This document shows positions 1 to 5,717 of a stretch of DNA of 6,661 nt, piece by piece. Position 1 is the stretch's first letter. Each line of letters begins with the position of its first letter. The DNA is from Bacteroides sp. UBA939. GTDB lineage: Bacteria; Bacteroidota; Bacteroidia; Bacteroidales; Bacteroidaceae. Under the pieces are notes generated by a model. It ran no database searches. It worked only from the letters and a program-made list of their open reading frames with translations, and was not told where the DNA came from. Location of the stretch: assembly GCF_002293435.1 (NCBI RefSeq), contig NZ_DBDF01000224.1, positions 1 through 6,661 on the forward strand. Direction: 5' to 3'. The translations under genes and the position numbers were made by a program.

Positions 1-46
1 AAGTAGCTGTTCATAATTAGTATAAACTAATTATGAACAGCTACTT
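1..46. terminator. Perfect 21-bp inverted repeat, probable terminator hairpin
   Basis: Positions 1-21 are the exact reverse complement of 26-46, separated by a 4-nt loop (ATAA). As RNA this is a very stable 21-bp hairpin. It lies between an unseen gene to the left and the GH9 gene. The sequence after the right arm is ATTATTCCCC, so the U-tract is poor on the + strand. The flank on the other side is outside the window, so a terminator acting on the - strand, or on both strands, is possible. The left arm starts at base 1, so the repeat may extend further. Alternatively it could be a small palindromic mobile or intergenic repeat. Confidence 0.6.
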
Positions 47-60
47 ATTATTCCCCATAA

Positions 61-116
61 GTTATCATTGCATACGATAAGATAACATATTTGAAACATT
101 CCATACCCCTGATAAC
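61..116. promoter_or_regulatory. Three GATAAC motifs upstream of the GH9 promoter (possible operator)
   Basis: GTTATC at 61-66 is the inverse of GATAAC at 81-86, and a further GATAAC lies at 111-116. The start-to-start distances are 20 and 30 bp, close to whole helical turns, and the cluster sits 35-90 bp upstream of the TAnnTTTG box at 151. This arrangement could be a binding site for a regulator of the hydrolase gene. The motif is short and AT-rich, so chance is a real alternative. Confidence 0.25.
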
Positions 117-150
117 AAAGTGTTTTCTTCCGCCAAGACGGATTTATCCA

Positions 151-158
151 TATCTTTG
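151..158 (+). promoter_or_regulatory. Bacteroides -7 promoter element of the GH9 gene
   Basis: TATCTTTG matches the Bacteroides -7 consensus TAnnTTTG at every defined position. A good -33 TTTG is not present at the expected spacing; only a T-run at 123-126 lies upstream, at a longer distance. Transcription would begin near 163-167, leaving a leader of about 20 nt before the ATG at 187. The element lies inside the open frame that continues upstream of 187, which argues against any start codon further upstream. Confidence 0.55.
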
Positions 159-186
159 CTTTGCAATGTGCCACCTATTATATAAT

Positions 187-2391
187 ATGAATATGAAAAC
201 GTACTTCCCTTTCAAAGCCTTCCGGATTCTTATCCTGCTGTCGCTTTTCCCGGCGAATAGCTTCGGACAGCAACTCTCCGACTTGATAACCATCGACCAG
301 TTCGGTTACCGCCCGCCGGCAAAGAAGACTGCCGTAATAAAAAACCCGCAGCAAGGTTCCGACAAAAACAAATCAATCAACCCGGGAAGTGTTTACCAGG
401 TAATAGACACCGAAAGCGGACAATCTGTTTTTGAGGGTTCGCCGGTGATGTTCAACAATGGCAGTACGGACAGCGCTTCGGGCGACAAGATATGGTGGTT
501 CGACTTCTCGTCCGTAACACGGCCGGGTACTTACTATATAAAAGATGCCGGCAATAATCTGCGTTCATACTCTTTCTCTATAAAAGAAGATGTTTATAAC
601 GATGTGTTGAAACATGCCATACGCATGTTCTACTACCAACGCGCCGGATTTGAAAAAGAAGAACGCTTCGCAGGAAAAGGTTGGGCGGATGGCGCCAGTC
701 ATGTCGGCCCTCTTCAGGACAGGAACTGCCGGCTGTATAACAAAAAGAACGACGCTTCAACCGAAAGAGACTTGCAAGGCGGCTGGTATGATGCGGGCGA
801 CTACAATAAATATACGGCTTGGACAGCAAATTATGTTGAGGCGTTTTTACTGGCTTACGAGGATAACCCGGATGTATTTGCGGACGATTACAACATTCCG
901 GAGTCGGGCAACGGCATTCCGGATATATTGGACGAAGCCAAATGGGGAATGGACTGGCTATTGCGTATGCAGAACAGTGACGGTTCGCTGTTGAGCCTCG
1001 TCGGGTTAAGTTCCGCGTTTCCGCCGTCGGCAGCAACGGGGCAAAGCCTGTACGGTCCCGCAAATACGGTTGCCACCATTACTTCTGCCAAGGCTTTCGC
1101 ACTGGGAGCCATCGTATATGATAGAATAGGAATGGACGAATATGCCGCAACGCTGAAAGAAGCCGCATTGAAAGCCTGGAAGTGGGCGGATGAGAACCCG
1201 AAAGTAATCTTCCATAACAACAGCGCATCCAACGGCTCAACCGGGCTTGGGGCAGGCGACCAGGAGATAGGCGACAACGACAACAGCAACACACGTATGG
1301 AACTTAAATCTACCGCAGGGCTTTATTTGTATGAGTTGACCGGCGAAGCGACTTATTTATCAGTCTTTGAAAAAGAATACAAGAACTTCCCGCTATTTAT
1401 GTGGTCAGCCTACATGGGGCAATACTGGCACAAGCAACATCTGCTTTACGTGCGATACCTGAACGCCGCGTATGGTTCGGCAACAATCAAAAACAACATC
1501 AGGGAACATCTGCTACAAGCGTTCAATAAATCCGACGATTATGCGGGCAAAGTAGGCAAAGACGGATACCGTTCTTTCATCTTAGACTATAATTGGGGTT
1601 CAAACCAATATAAATCCGATTACGGGCTTACTTTCTACTTATGGGCGACGCATGACATAGAGCCTTCAAAATCAGATCTTTACTATGATACGGCCGAGGA
1701 TTATATCCACTATATTCATGGAACGAACCCGCTGAATACGGCCTACCTGACTAACATGAACAAGTACGGCGCTTCCAAAAGCCTGACGGAAATCTATCAT
1801 ACCTGGTTTGACCATTACAGTGATAAGTGGGACAAAACAGGCGTATCGACCTACGGCCCTGCTCCCGGATATTTGTCCGGCGGGCCTAATGAATCGTACA
1901 CTTGGGATGGTTGTTGCGATAACAACGGATGCGGTTCTCCTGCAAACAACGCAATGTGTCTGTCGGAACCCGTTCCGGTAAACGAACCGTCGGCAAAGAT
2001 GTACAAGGACTTTAATACCAGTTGGCCGCTGAACTCCTGGTCAATCACCGAACCGTCGTGCGGTTACCAGGTGGCGTACATCCGATTGCTGTCCAAATTT
2101 GCCACTCCGCCCCAAGGAACGGGAATAGAAAAGCCGGAGAGTAACAGGAAGACATCGTACACCTACCCCAATCCGGTAAAACGCGGGGAGCGGCTGTTTA
2201 TAAAAACCTCCAAGTCATTCGACGCCCTGCAAATCGTAGTGTATAGCGTAACAGGAGAAATGCTGTACAGCAATCTTTTCAGGCAGGAAGAAATAAGTAT
2301 TGATACTTCATTCCTGCCCAAAGGCATGTATATAGTAAGGGGGTACTCGGAACAGGAGAGTGTTTTGGAACAGAAGGTACAGGTTTTGTAA
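187..2391 (+). CDS. Secreted GH9 glycoside hydrolase (endoglucanase-type) with T9SS-type sorting domain
   Basis: The predicted product is a 734-residue enzyme that hydrolyses beta-1,4-glucans such as cellulose, mixed-linkage glucan or xyloglucan by the inverting GH9 mechanism. Residues 1-27 look like a signal peptide: a basic start, the hydrophobic core ILILLSLFPA, and cleavage near SFG/QQ. No lipobox cysteine is seen. Residues about 34-130 match the N-terminal Ig-like domain of GH9 enzymes (IDQFGYRP near the start). The catalytic (alpha/alpha)6 domain covers roughly 136-640. WYDAGD places the catalytic base at D205 with D202 as partner, and E622 in SITEPS is the likely acid. HGTNP (511-515) and YHTW (H538) lie in the late active-site region. 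Cysteines 576, 577, 582, 591 and 625 cluster near the C-terminal end of that domain. Residues about 657-734 begin with YPNP (660-663) and end in a short beta-rich segment, as in T9SS type A sorting domains. The frame stays open upstream to 91, but the promoter at 151 and the signal peptide favour ATG 187; ATG 193 is the main alternative. No SusC/SusD-like genes are visible. Family assignment is firm; substrate is inferred. Confidence 0.93.
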   Translation: MNMKTYFPFKAFRILILLSLFPANSFGQQLSDLITIDQFGYRPPAKKTAVIKNPQQGSDKNKSINPGSVYQVIDTESGQSVFEGSPVMFNNGSTDSASGDKIWWFDFSSVTRPGTYYIKDAGNNLRSYSFSIKEDVYNDVLKHAIRMFYYQRAGFEKEERFAGKGWADGASHVGPLQDRNCRLYNKKNDASTERDLQGGWYDAGDYNKYTAWTANYVEAFLLAYEDNPDVFADDYNIPESGNGIPDILDEAKWGMDWLLRMQNSDGSLLSLVGLSSAFPPSAATGQSLYGPANTVATITSAKAFALGAIVYDRIGMDEYAATLKEAALKAWKWADENPKVIFHNNSASNGSTGLGAGDQEIGDNDNSNTRMELKSTAGLYLYELTGEATYLSVFEKEYKNFPLFMWSAYMGQYWHKQHLLYVRYLNAAYGSATIKNNIREHLLQAFNKSDDYAGKVGKDGYRSFILDYNWGSNQYKSDYGLTFYLWATHDIEPSKSDLYYDTAEDYIHYIHGTNPLNTAYLTNMNKYGASKSLTEIYHTWFDHYSDKWDKTGVSTYGPAPGYLSGGPNESYTWDGCCDNNGCGSPANNAMCLSEPVPVNEPSAKMYKDFNTSWPLNSWSITEPSCGYQVAYIRLLSKFATPPQGTGIEKPESNRKTSYTYPNPVKRGERLFIKTSKSFDALQIVVYSVTGEMLYSNLFRQEEISIDTSFLPKGMYIVRGYSEQESVLEQKVQVL

Positions 2392-2591
2392 GTGGTGGCG
2401 AATTGTAAGCAGAAAAGCAATACTTCTTTGCAAAAAGACAGTAAAAGCGCATTTTTACCGACTCACCCTTTCATTGAAAGAGGAAGAAATAGAAACTACA
2501 GACACGAGACAGTGAATATATATGCAAGTATTTCGTATAAATCGCAACCGATATACGATATTTATGCAATAATTGTTTGTTCCCGCACGAA

Positions 2592-2730
2592 CTATAATAT
2601 ATGGAGCACGAACGGCAATATCCGGTACGCGAACGGGATATATATCGTGCGTGAACCACATATATCCGGTGCGCGAACCACATATATGCCGTACGAAAAC
2701 CACATATATCCCGTACAAAAGCCACATATT
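2592..2730. repeat. Tandem array A, about 22-bp period, degenerate
   Basis: The clearest units start at 2634, 2656, 2678, 2700 and 2722, exactly 22 bp apart. Two earlier, more diverged units start at 2592 and 2613 at 21-bp spacing, and a half-unit may precede them near 2580. Each unit has an AT half, typically CCACATATAT, and a GC-richer half resembling CCGGTGCGCGAA or CCCGTACGAAAA. The last unit keeps only its first nine bases. The period is too short and the copies too diverged for CRISPR, there are no spacers, and 22 is not a multiple of three, so it does not encode a repeat protein. Function unknown. Confidence 0.8.
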
Positions 2731-2825
2731 GATGATAAAAATAAGCCATTATAATCCCCCCGGAAGAGGGTTTCGCATTTTTTTAGAGATGTACGGATTT
2801 CGATATCACATTATCTGTCAGTCAG

Positions 2826-2847
2826 ATACGGATTTTTACTTCCGTAT
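2826..2847. other. Stem-loop ATACGGA/TCCGTAT
   Basis: Seven perfect base pairs (2826-2832 with 2841-2847) enclose an 8-nt loop; a G-T and an A-T pair could extend the stem outward. TACGGATTT also occurs at 2792-2800, so this motif is present as two direct copies plus one inverted copy. There is no T-tract directly after it, so it is not a standard terminator. Role unknown. Confidence 0.4.
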
Positions 2848-2859
2848 TTCCAACCGTCC

Positions 2860-2873
2860 CTGCCTTCGGGCGG
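2860..2873 (+). other. Small UUCG-tetraloop hairpin
   Basis: CTGCC and GGCGG pair across a TTCG loop closed by C-G, giving a five-pair stem with one G-T pair. C(UUCG)G is an unusually stable RNA tetraloop, which suggests a transcribed structured RNA or a processing or pausing element. The stem is short and stands alone, so coincidence is possible. Confidence 0.3.
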
Positions 2874-2982
2874 AAATATCGCATTCTCAGCCGATTAAAA
2901 ATACAAAATGTCAGCTATATAAATAGGAGATTGACTTCTGTCATTCTGCAAAGATTTCAATATTACGCAGGGAATAAGCAGC

Positions 2983-3158
2983 GCTCTCATGAGACAAGAA
3001 AATCCGTCTCACGAGACGAATTTTTTCGTCCCACGGGACGGATTTTTTCATCTCACGAGACGAATTTTTTCGTCTCATGGGACGGATTTTTTCGTCTCAC
3101 GGGATGAATTTCTTTGTCTCGTGAGACGGATTTCTTTGCCTCGTGAGATGAATTCCGT
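2983..3158. repeat. Tandem array B: eight 22-bp palindrome-plus-T-tract units
   Basis: Eight units of exactly 22 bp begin at 2983, 3005, 3027, 3049, 3071, 3093, 3115 and 3137. The typical unit is a near-perfect palindrome, CGTCTCACGAGACG, followed by AATTTTTT. With the TT of the preceding unit, the dyad can reach 8-bp arms around two central bases. Unit 3027 changes both arms together (CGTCCC with GGGACG), a compensatory pair; units 3071, 3093 and 3115 use G-T pairs; units 3049 and 3137 have one mismatch; the first unit is degenerate at its ends. The bases after the palindrome alternate strictly AA, GA, AA, GA, AA, GA, AA in units two to eight, so the underlying repeat may be a 44-bp dimer. 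In RNA each unit resembles a short intrinsic terminator on the + strand. It ends about 105 bp upstream of the rplU -33 box. Function unknown. Confidence 0.92.
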
Positions 3159-3262
3159 TCCGATGCTTTAACCTGCAGGTAAAAATGACACAGGTAAAAA
3201 CCTCCATAAATATAACTTCCTCAAATATAAATGCAACTTCTTTAGAAAAAGGAGAAGAAACA

Positions 3263-3294
3263 TTTGCCCATTCCGAAGGAAAAAAGTACTTTTG
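3263..3294 (+). promoter_or_regulatory. rplU-rpmA promoter (Bacteroides type)
   Basis: TTTG at 3263-3266 and TACTTTTG at 3287-3294 are separated by 20 bp, matching the Bacteroides -33 TTTG and -7 TAnnTTTG consensus. Transcription is expected to start near 3300, giving a leader of about 85 nt before rplU. This is one of the two best promoters in the window. Confidence 0.8.
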
Positions 3295-3299
3295 TGCCC

Positions 3300-3385
3300 G
3301 ATTATTCCGCACCGGGTTCAACAAAGTGCTTTCTAAGTGATTAGAGACCACCCGACGGAGCTAACTTATACATTATTATAAGACA
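3300..3385 (+). promoter_or_regulatory. rplU 5' leader with possible structure
   Basis: The predicted leader contains GCAC (3309-3312) complementary to GTGC (3326-3329), and CGGGT (3313-3317) complementary to ACCCG (3350-3354). Taken together these pairings would form an H-type pseudoknot. A separate 6-bp hairpin, CTTATA (3365-3370) with TATAAG (3377-3382), ends three bases before the start codon. Ribosomal protein operons often carry autoregulatory leaders, so such a role is plausible here, but the stems are short and I do not recognise a known leader family. No Shine-Dalgarno is placed at a working distance; GGAG at 3357-3360 is too far upstream. Confidence 0.35.
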
Positions 3386-3703
3386 ATGTACGCAATTGTA
3401 GAAATTAACGGTCAGCAATTTAAAGCAGAAGCTGGCAGAAAACTGTTTGTACACCACATTCAGAATGCAGAAAACGGTACGACAGTAGAGTTTGACAAGG
3501 TTCTTTTGGTAGACAATGACGGTGCTATCACCGTAGGCGCTCCCACTGTAGAAGGCGCAAAAGTAGTTTGCCAGATTGTATCAAGCATGGTAAAAGGTGA
3601 CAAAGTTCTTGTTTTCCACAAGAAAAGAAGAAAAGGTCATCGCAAGTTGAACGGTCACCGTCAACAGTTCACAGAGTTAACAATTACAGAAGTAGTAGCT
3701 TAA
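3386..3703 (+). CDS. rplU: 50S ribosomal protein L21
   Basis: The 105-residue product has the usual bacterial L21 length and opens with the typical MYAIVEINGQQFK. L21 binds 23S rRNA and is part of the large ribosomal subunit. The L21 family signature is seen in the C-terminal third (about residues 75-98), with the basic stretch KKRRKGHRKLNGHRQQFT. The start is fixed by the conserved N-terminus. It is the first gene of an operon with rpmA, 23 bp upstream of it, and is driven by the promoter at 3263-3294. The sequence is intact and unremarkable. Confidence 0.98.
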   Translation: MYAIVEINGQQFKAEAGRKLFVHHIQNAENGTTVEFDKVLLVDNDGAITVGAPTVEGAKVVCQIVSSMVKGDKVLVFHKKRRKGHRKLNGHRQQFTELTITEVVA

Positions 3704-3726
3704 TCAATTTAAAACAGTAAGAAGAA

Positions 3727-3996
3727 ATGGCACATAAAAAAGGTGTCGGTAGTTCTAAGAACGGCCGCGAATCACATAGCAAGAGATTAGGCGTTAAGAT
3801 ATTTGGTGGCGAAGTTTGCAAGGCAGGTAACATCATCGTTCGTCAAAGAGGTACTGAATTCCATCCGGGAAACAACATCGGCATGGGTAGAGACCACACT
3901 CTTTTCGCTTTAGTAGACGGAACTGTACAGTTCAAAGTAGGTAGAGAAGATAGACGTTATGTATCTATAGTTCCTACTGAAAAGGTAGAAGCGTAA
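3727..3996 (+). CDS. rpmA: 50S ribosomal protein L27
   Basis: The 89-residue product matches L27, whose N-terminal tail reaches toward the peptidyl transferase centre. The L27 signature GNIIVRQRGTEFHPG is at residues 34-48, and the C-terminus keeps the VDGTVQFKVG type strand. The protein starts directly with MAHKKGVGSS, so it lacks the N-terminal extension that is removed by a protease in Firmicutes. It follows rplU by 23 bp with no promoter between them, so the two are co-transcribed, and a strong terminator follows. The Obg GTPase gene, which follows rpmA in many other bacteria, is not next here. Confidence 0.98.
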   Translation: MAHKKGVGSSKNGRESHSKRLGVKIFGGEVCKAGNIIVRQRGTEFHPGNNIGMGRDHTLFALVDGTVQFKVGREDRRYVSIVPTEKVEA

Positions 3997-4019
3997 GCCT
4001 CAGAATAAGAGATTAAAAA

Positions 4020-4056
4020 GGGATGCAAACCGGTAGGTTGCATCCCCTTTCTTTTT
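4020..4056 (+). terminator. Intrinsic terminator of the rplU-rpmA operon
   Basis: GGGATGCAA (4020-4028) pairs perfectly with TTGCATCCC (4038-4046). ACC and GGT inside the loop can add three more pairs beyond a bulged A. The stem is followed by CTTTCTTTTT (4047-4056), a good U-tract, and preceded by A-rich sequence (4015-4019). It lies about 24 bp after the rpmA stop and separates the ribosomal protein operon from serS. Confidence 0.93.
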
Positions 4057-4252
4057 ATAATAGGAGCGTTGCGCTTGTAACAGAATGACCCGACCTGGGG
4101 CATTCCGAAAATCCGGTTGCATTTATCCTTTGAACTTTTTCCGGCTTTGCTATAAACTGTTTAGCTGATGGAGTGGAACCACGCAAGCCGTATAAATATT
4201 AGCAAATTGAGGACAAGCCATATCGCGATACTAAAAATAAGCAAGTTTCTCT

Positions 4253-4283
4253 TTTGCATTACTTCTGATTTACACTATCTTTG
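4253..4283 (+). promoter_or_regulatory. serS promoter (Bacteroides type)
   Basis: TTTG at 4253-4256 and TATCTTTG at 4276-4283 are 19 bp apart, a full match to the Bacteroides -33/-7 consensus. The start of transcription should be near 4289, leaving a leader of about 38 nt. Together with the terminator at 4020-4056 this makes serS an independent transcription unit. The 195 bp between that terminator and this promoter show only a 10-bp palindrome, TATCGCGATA (4221-4230), and no RNA gene that I can recognise. Confidence 0.82.
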
Positions 4284-4326
4284 TCCTCTCAAATCAAGGT
4301 TTTAATCAAAACAAAGTAGTCAAGAT

Positions 4327-5601
4327 ATGCTCACCATCAAACAAATTACAGAGAATACAGACGCAGTAATCTGCGGACTGGAAAAGAAGCATTTCAAAAA
4401 TGCCAAAGAAGCAATAGACCAAGTAGTTGCGTATAACGACAAACGTCGCAGCACCCAAGCTGTATTAGATAATAACCTCTCAGAAGTAAACTCACTCTCC
4501 AAATCCATCGGGCAACTGATGAAAGAGGGAAAGAAAGAGGAAGCCGAAACTGCCAAAAACCATGTAGCCGAACTGAAGGAAACCAACAAAACCCTACAGG
4601 CCGAGATGGACCAGGCAGCCGTAGATATGCAGAATCTGCTCTATACCATTCCGAATGTACCTTATGATGAAGTGCCCGAAGGCAAGAGCGCCGAAGACAA
4701 CGTAGTGGAAAAGACCGGAGGTATGGAAACCGAACTCCCCAAAGACGCACTGCCCCACTGGGAACTGACAAAGAAATATGATTTGATTGACTTTGACTTG
4801 GGCGTGAAGATTACAGGAGCCGGTTTCCCGGTTTACAAAGGAAAAGGCGCACAGTTGCAGCGCGCTCTTATCAACTTCTTCCTGGACGAAGCCCGCAAAG
4901 CCGGATATCTGGAGATTATGCCGCCGACTGTGATAAATGCTGCTTCCGGTTACGGTACAGGTCAATTGCCCGATAAAGAAGGCCAAATGTATCATTGCGA
5001 AGTAGATGATTTATATCTTATTCCAACGGCAGAAGTGCCTGTGACCAACATTTACCGCGATGTAATTCTGGAAGAGAAACAACTCCCCATCAAGAACTGC
5101 GCATACACACAGTGCTTCCGCCGCGAAGCAGGCTCTTATGGTAAGGATGTACGCGGATTGAACCGCCTGCACGAGTTCTCCAAAGTAGAGATAGTGCGGA
5201 TTGACAAGCCGGAACATTCAAGACAGTCCCACCAGGAGATGCTGGAACATGTAGAAGGTTTGTTGCAGAAGCTGGAACTGCCGTATCGCATTCTTCGCCT
5301 CTGTGGTGGTGACATGAGCTTTACGGCTGCTCTTTGCTTCGACTTCGAGGTATATTCCGAAGCTCAGAAGCGCTGGTTGGAAGTAAGTTCGGTATCCAAT
5401 TTCGATACCTACCAGGCCAACCGCCTGAAATGCCGTTACCGCAGCGGAGAAAAGAAAACAGAGCTTTGCCACACGCTGAATGGTTCTGCACTGGCATTGC
5501 CCCGCATTGTTGCCGCCTTGCTGGAAAACAATCAGACACCGGAAGGTATCCGCATCCCCAAGGCGCTGGTACCGTACACGGGATTCGAGATGATTGATTA
5601 A
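4327..5601 (+). CDS. serS: Seryl-tRNA synthetase
   Basis: The 424-residue product charges tRNA-Ser with serine in the cytoplasm (class II aminoacyl-tRNA synthetase, homodimer). Residues about 1-105 form the tRNA-binding arm: charged, Lys/Glu-rich helices expected to make the long antiparallel coiled coil, ending at LLYTIPNVP. Class II motif 1 lies near residues 196-204 (IMPPTVIN). TAEVP at 234-238 is the serine-binding loop. Motif 2 is FRREAG at 264-269, with HEF at 282-284, and motif 3 is GSALALPR at 386-393 with the conserved arginine R393. All expected catalytic elements are present and the length is normal. The start MLTIKQITEN aligns with the standard SerRS N-terminus, and the promoter lies just upstream. 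Confidence 0.98.
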   Translation: MLTIKQITENTDAVICGLEKKHFKNAKEAIDQVVAYNDKRRSTQAVLDNNLSEVNSLSKSIGQLMKEGKKEEAETAKNHVAELKETNKTLQAEMDQAAVDMQNLLYTIPNVPYDEVPEGKSAEDNVVEKTGGMETELPKDALPHWELTKKYDLIDFDLGVKITGAGFPVYKGKGAQLQRALINFFLDEARKAGYLEIMPPTVINAASGYGTGQLPDKEGQMYHCEVDDLYLIPTAEVPVTNIYRDVILEEKQLPIKNCAYTQCFRREAGSYGKDVRGLNRLHEFSKVEIVRIDKPEHSRQSHQEMLEHVEGLLQKLELPYRILRLCGGDMSFTAALCFDFEVYSEAQKRWLEVSSVSNFDTYQANRLKCRYRSGEKKTELCHTLNGSALALPRIVAALLENNQTPEGIRIPKALVPYTGFEMID

Positions 5602-5632
5602 AAAGCTCCCACAATTCAAGGCTGAGGAAATC

Positions 5633-5681
5633 TATACTATTATTTAAAGTAAGTACTCATGTTTACTTATCTTATAGTATA
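5633..5681. other. Nested AT-rich stem-loop between serS and the next gene
   Basis: TATACTAT (5633-5640) pairs with ATAGTATA (5674-5681). Inside it, AAGTAA (5647-5652) pairs with TTACTT (5663-5668), with two further G-T pairs and a 6-nt loop. This could end serS transcription or form a leader structure of the following gene. It lacks a GC-rich stem and a T-tract, so a standard intrinsic terminator is doubtful. No clear TAnnTTTG promoter for the downstream gene was found in 5602-5717, so that gene may be read from serS or from an unrecognised promoter. Confidence 0.45.
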
Positions 5682-5717
5682 AACTAATTACAATCATTTA
5701 CTTATCAAAGAAACGAT

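Larger units (their letters stand above)
2392..3262. other. Long gene-free intergenic region with repeat arrays
   Basis: About 870 bp between the hydrolase stop and the rplU promoter hold no convincing gene. The open frames here arise because the short-period arrays lack stop codons; their translations are repetitive and unrecognisable. Contents in order: a weak stem GTAAAA/TTTTAC (2441-2458) just after the hydrolase, too AT-rich to be a confident terminator; tandem array A (2592-2730); a C-run, GGG and T7 stretch (2755-2787) that only weakly resembles a terminator; two small hairpins (2826-2847 and 2860-2873); tandem array B (2983-3158); and a PstI-like palindrome ACCTGCAGGT at 3171-3180 with the 10-bp direct repeat CAGGTAAAAA at 3176 and 3191. 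Confidence 0.8.

Noticed and set aside
578..1294. Antisense and alternate-frame ORFs within the GH9 gene
   Set aside because: The + strand frame has full GH9 domain structure and catalytic motifs; the other frames give Cys/Arg/Pro-rich translations without known features.
2755..2787. C-run, GGG and T7 stretch as a terminator
   Set aside because: Only a weak CCC/GGG pairing is possible, and the T-run begins several bases after it, so the evidence is too thin.
2392..2926. Open frames on both strands through array A that could look like small proteins
   Set aside because: They stay open because the 22-bp units lack stop codons in several frames. The translations are low-complexity repeats of the same few words, and there is no promoter or recognisable domain.
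2983..3158. CRISPR array
   Set aside because: Units follow one another with no variable spacers, the period is only 22 bp, and no cas gene is near.
2989..3171. 60-residue + strand frame through array B (repeats of F-V-S-R-D-type words)
   Set aside because: It is a by-product of the palindromic repeat. The period is not a multiple of three, the composition is unlike the real genes, and the arms change in ways that preserve pairing, not codons.
4058..4252. Possible tRNA or small RNA between the rpmA terminator and the serS promoter
   Set aside because: No cloverleaf arms, T-loop motif or CCA end were found, and there is no separate promoter or terminator.
4320..5619. Several - strand ORFs over serS
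   Set aside because: They are shadows of the intact SerRS frame, which keeps all class II motifs.
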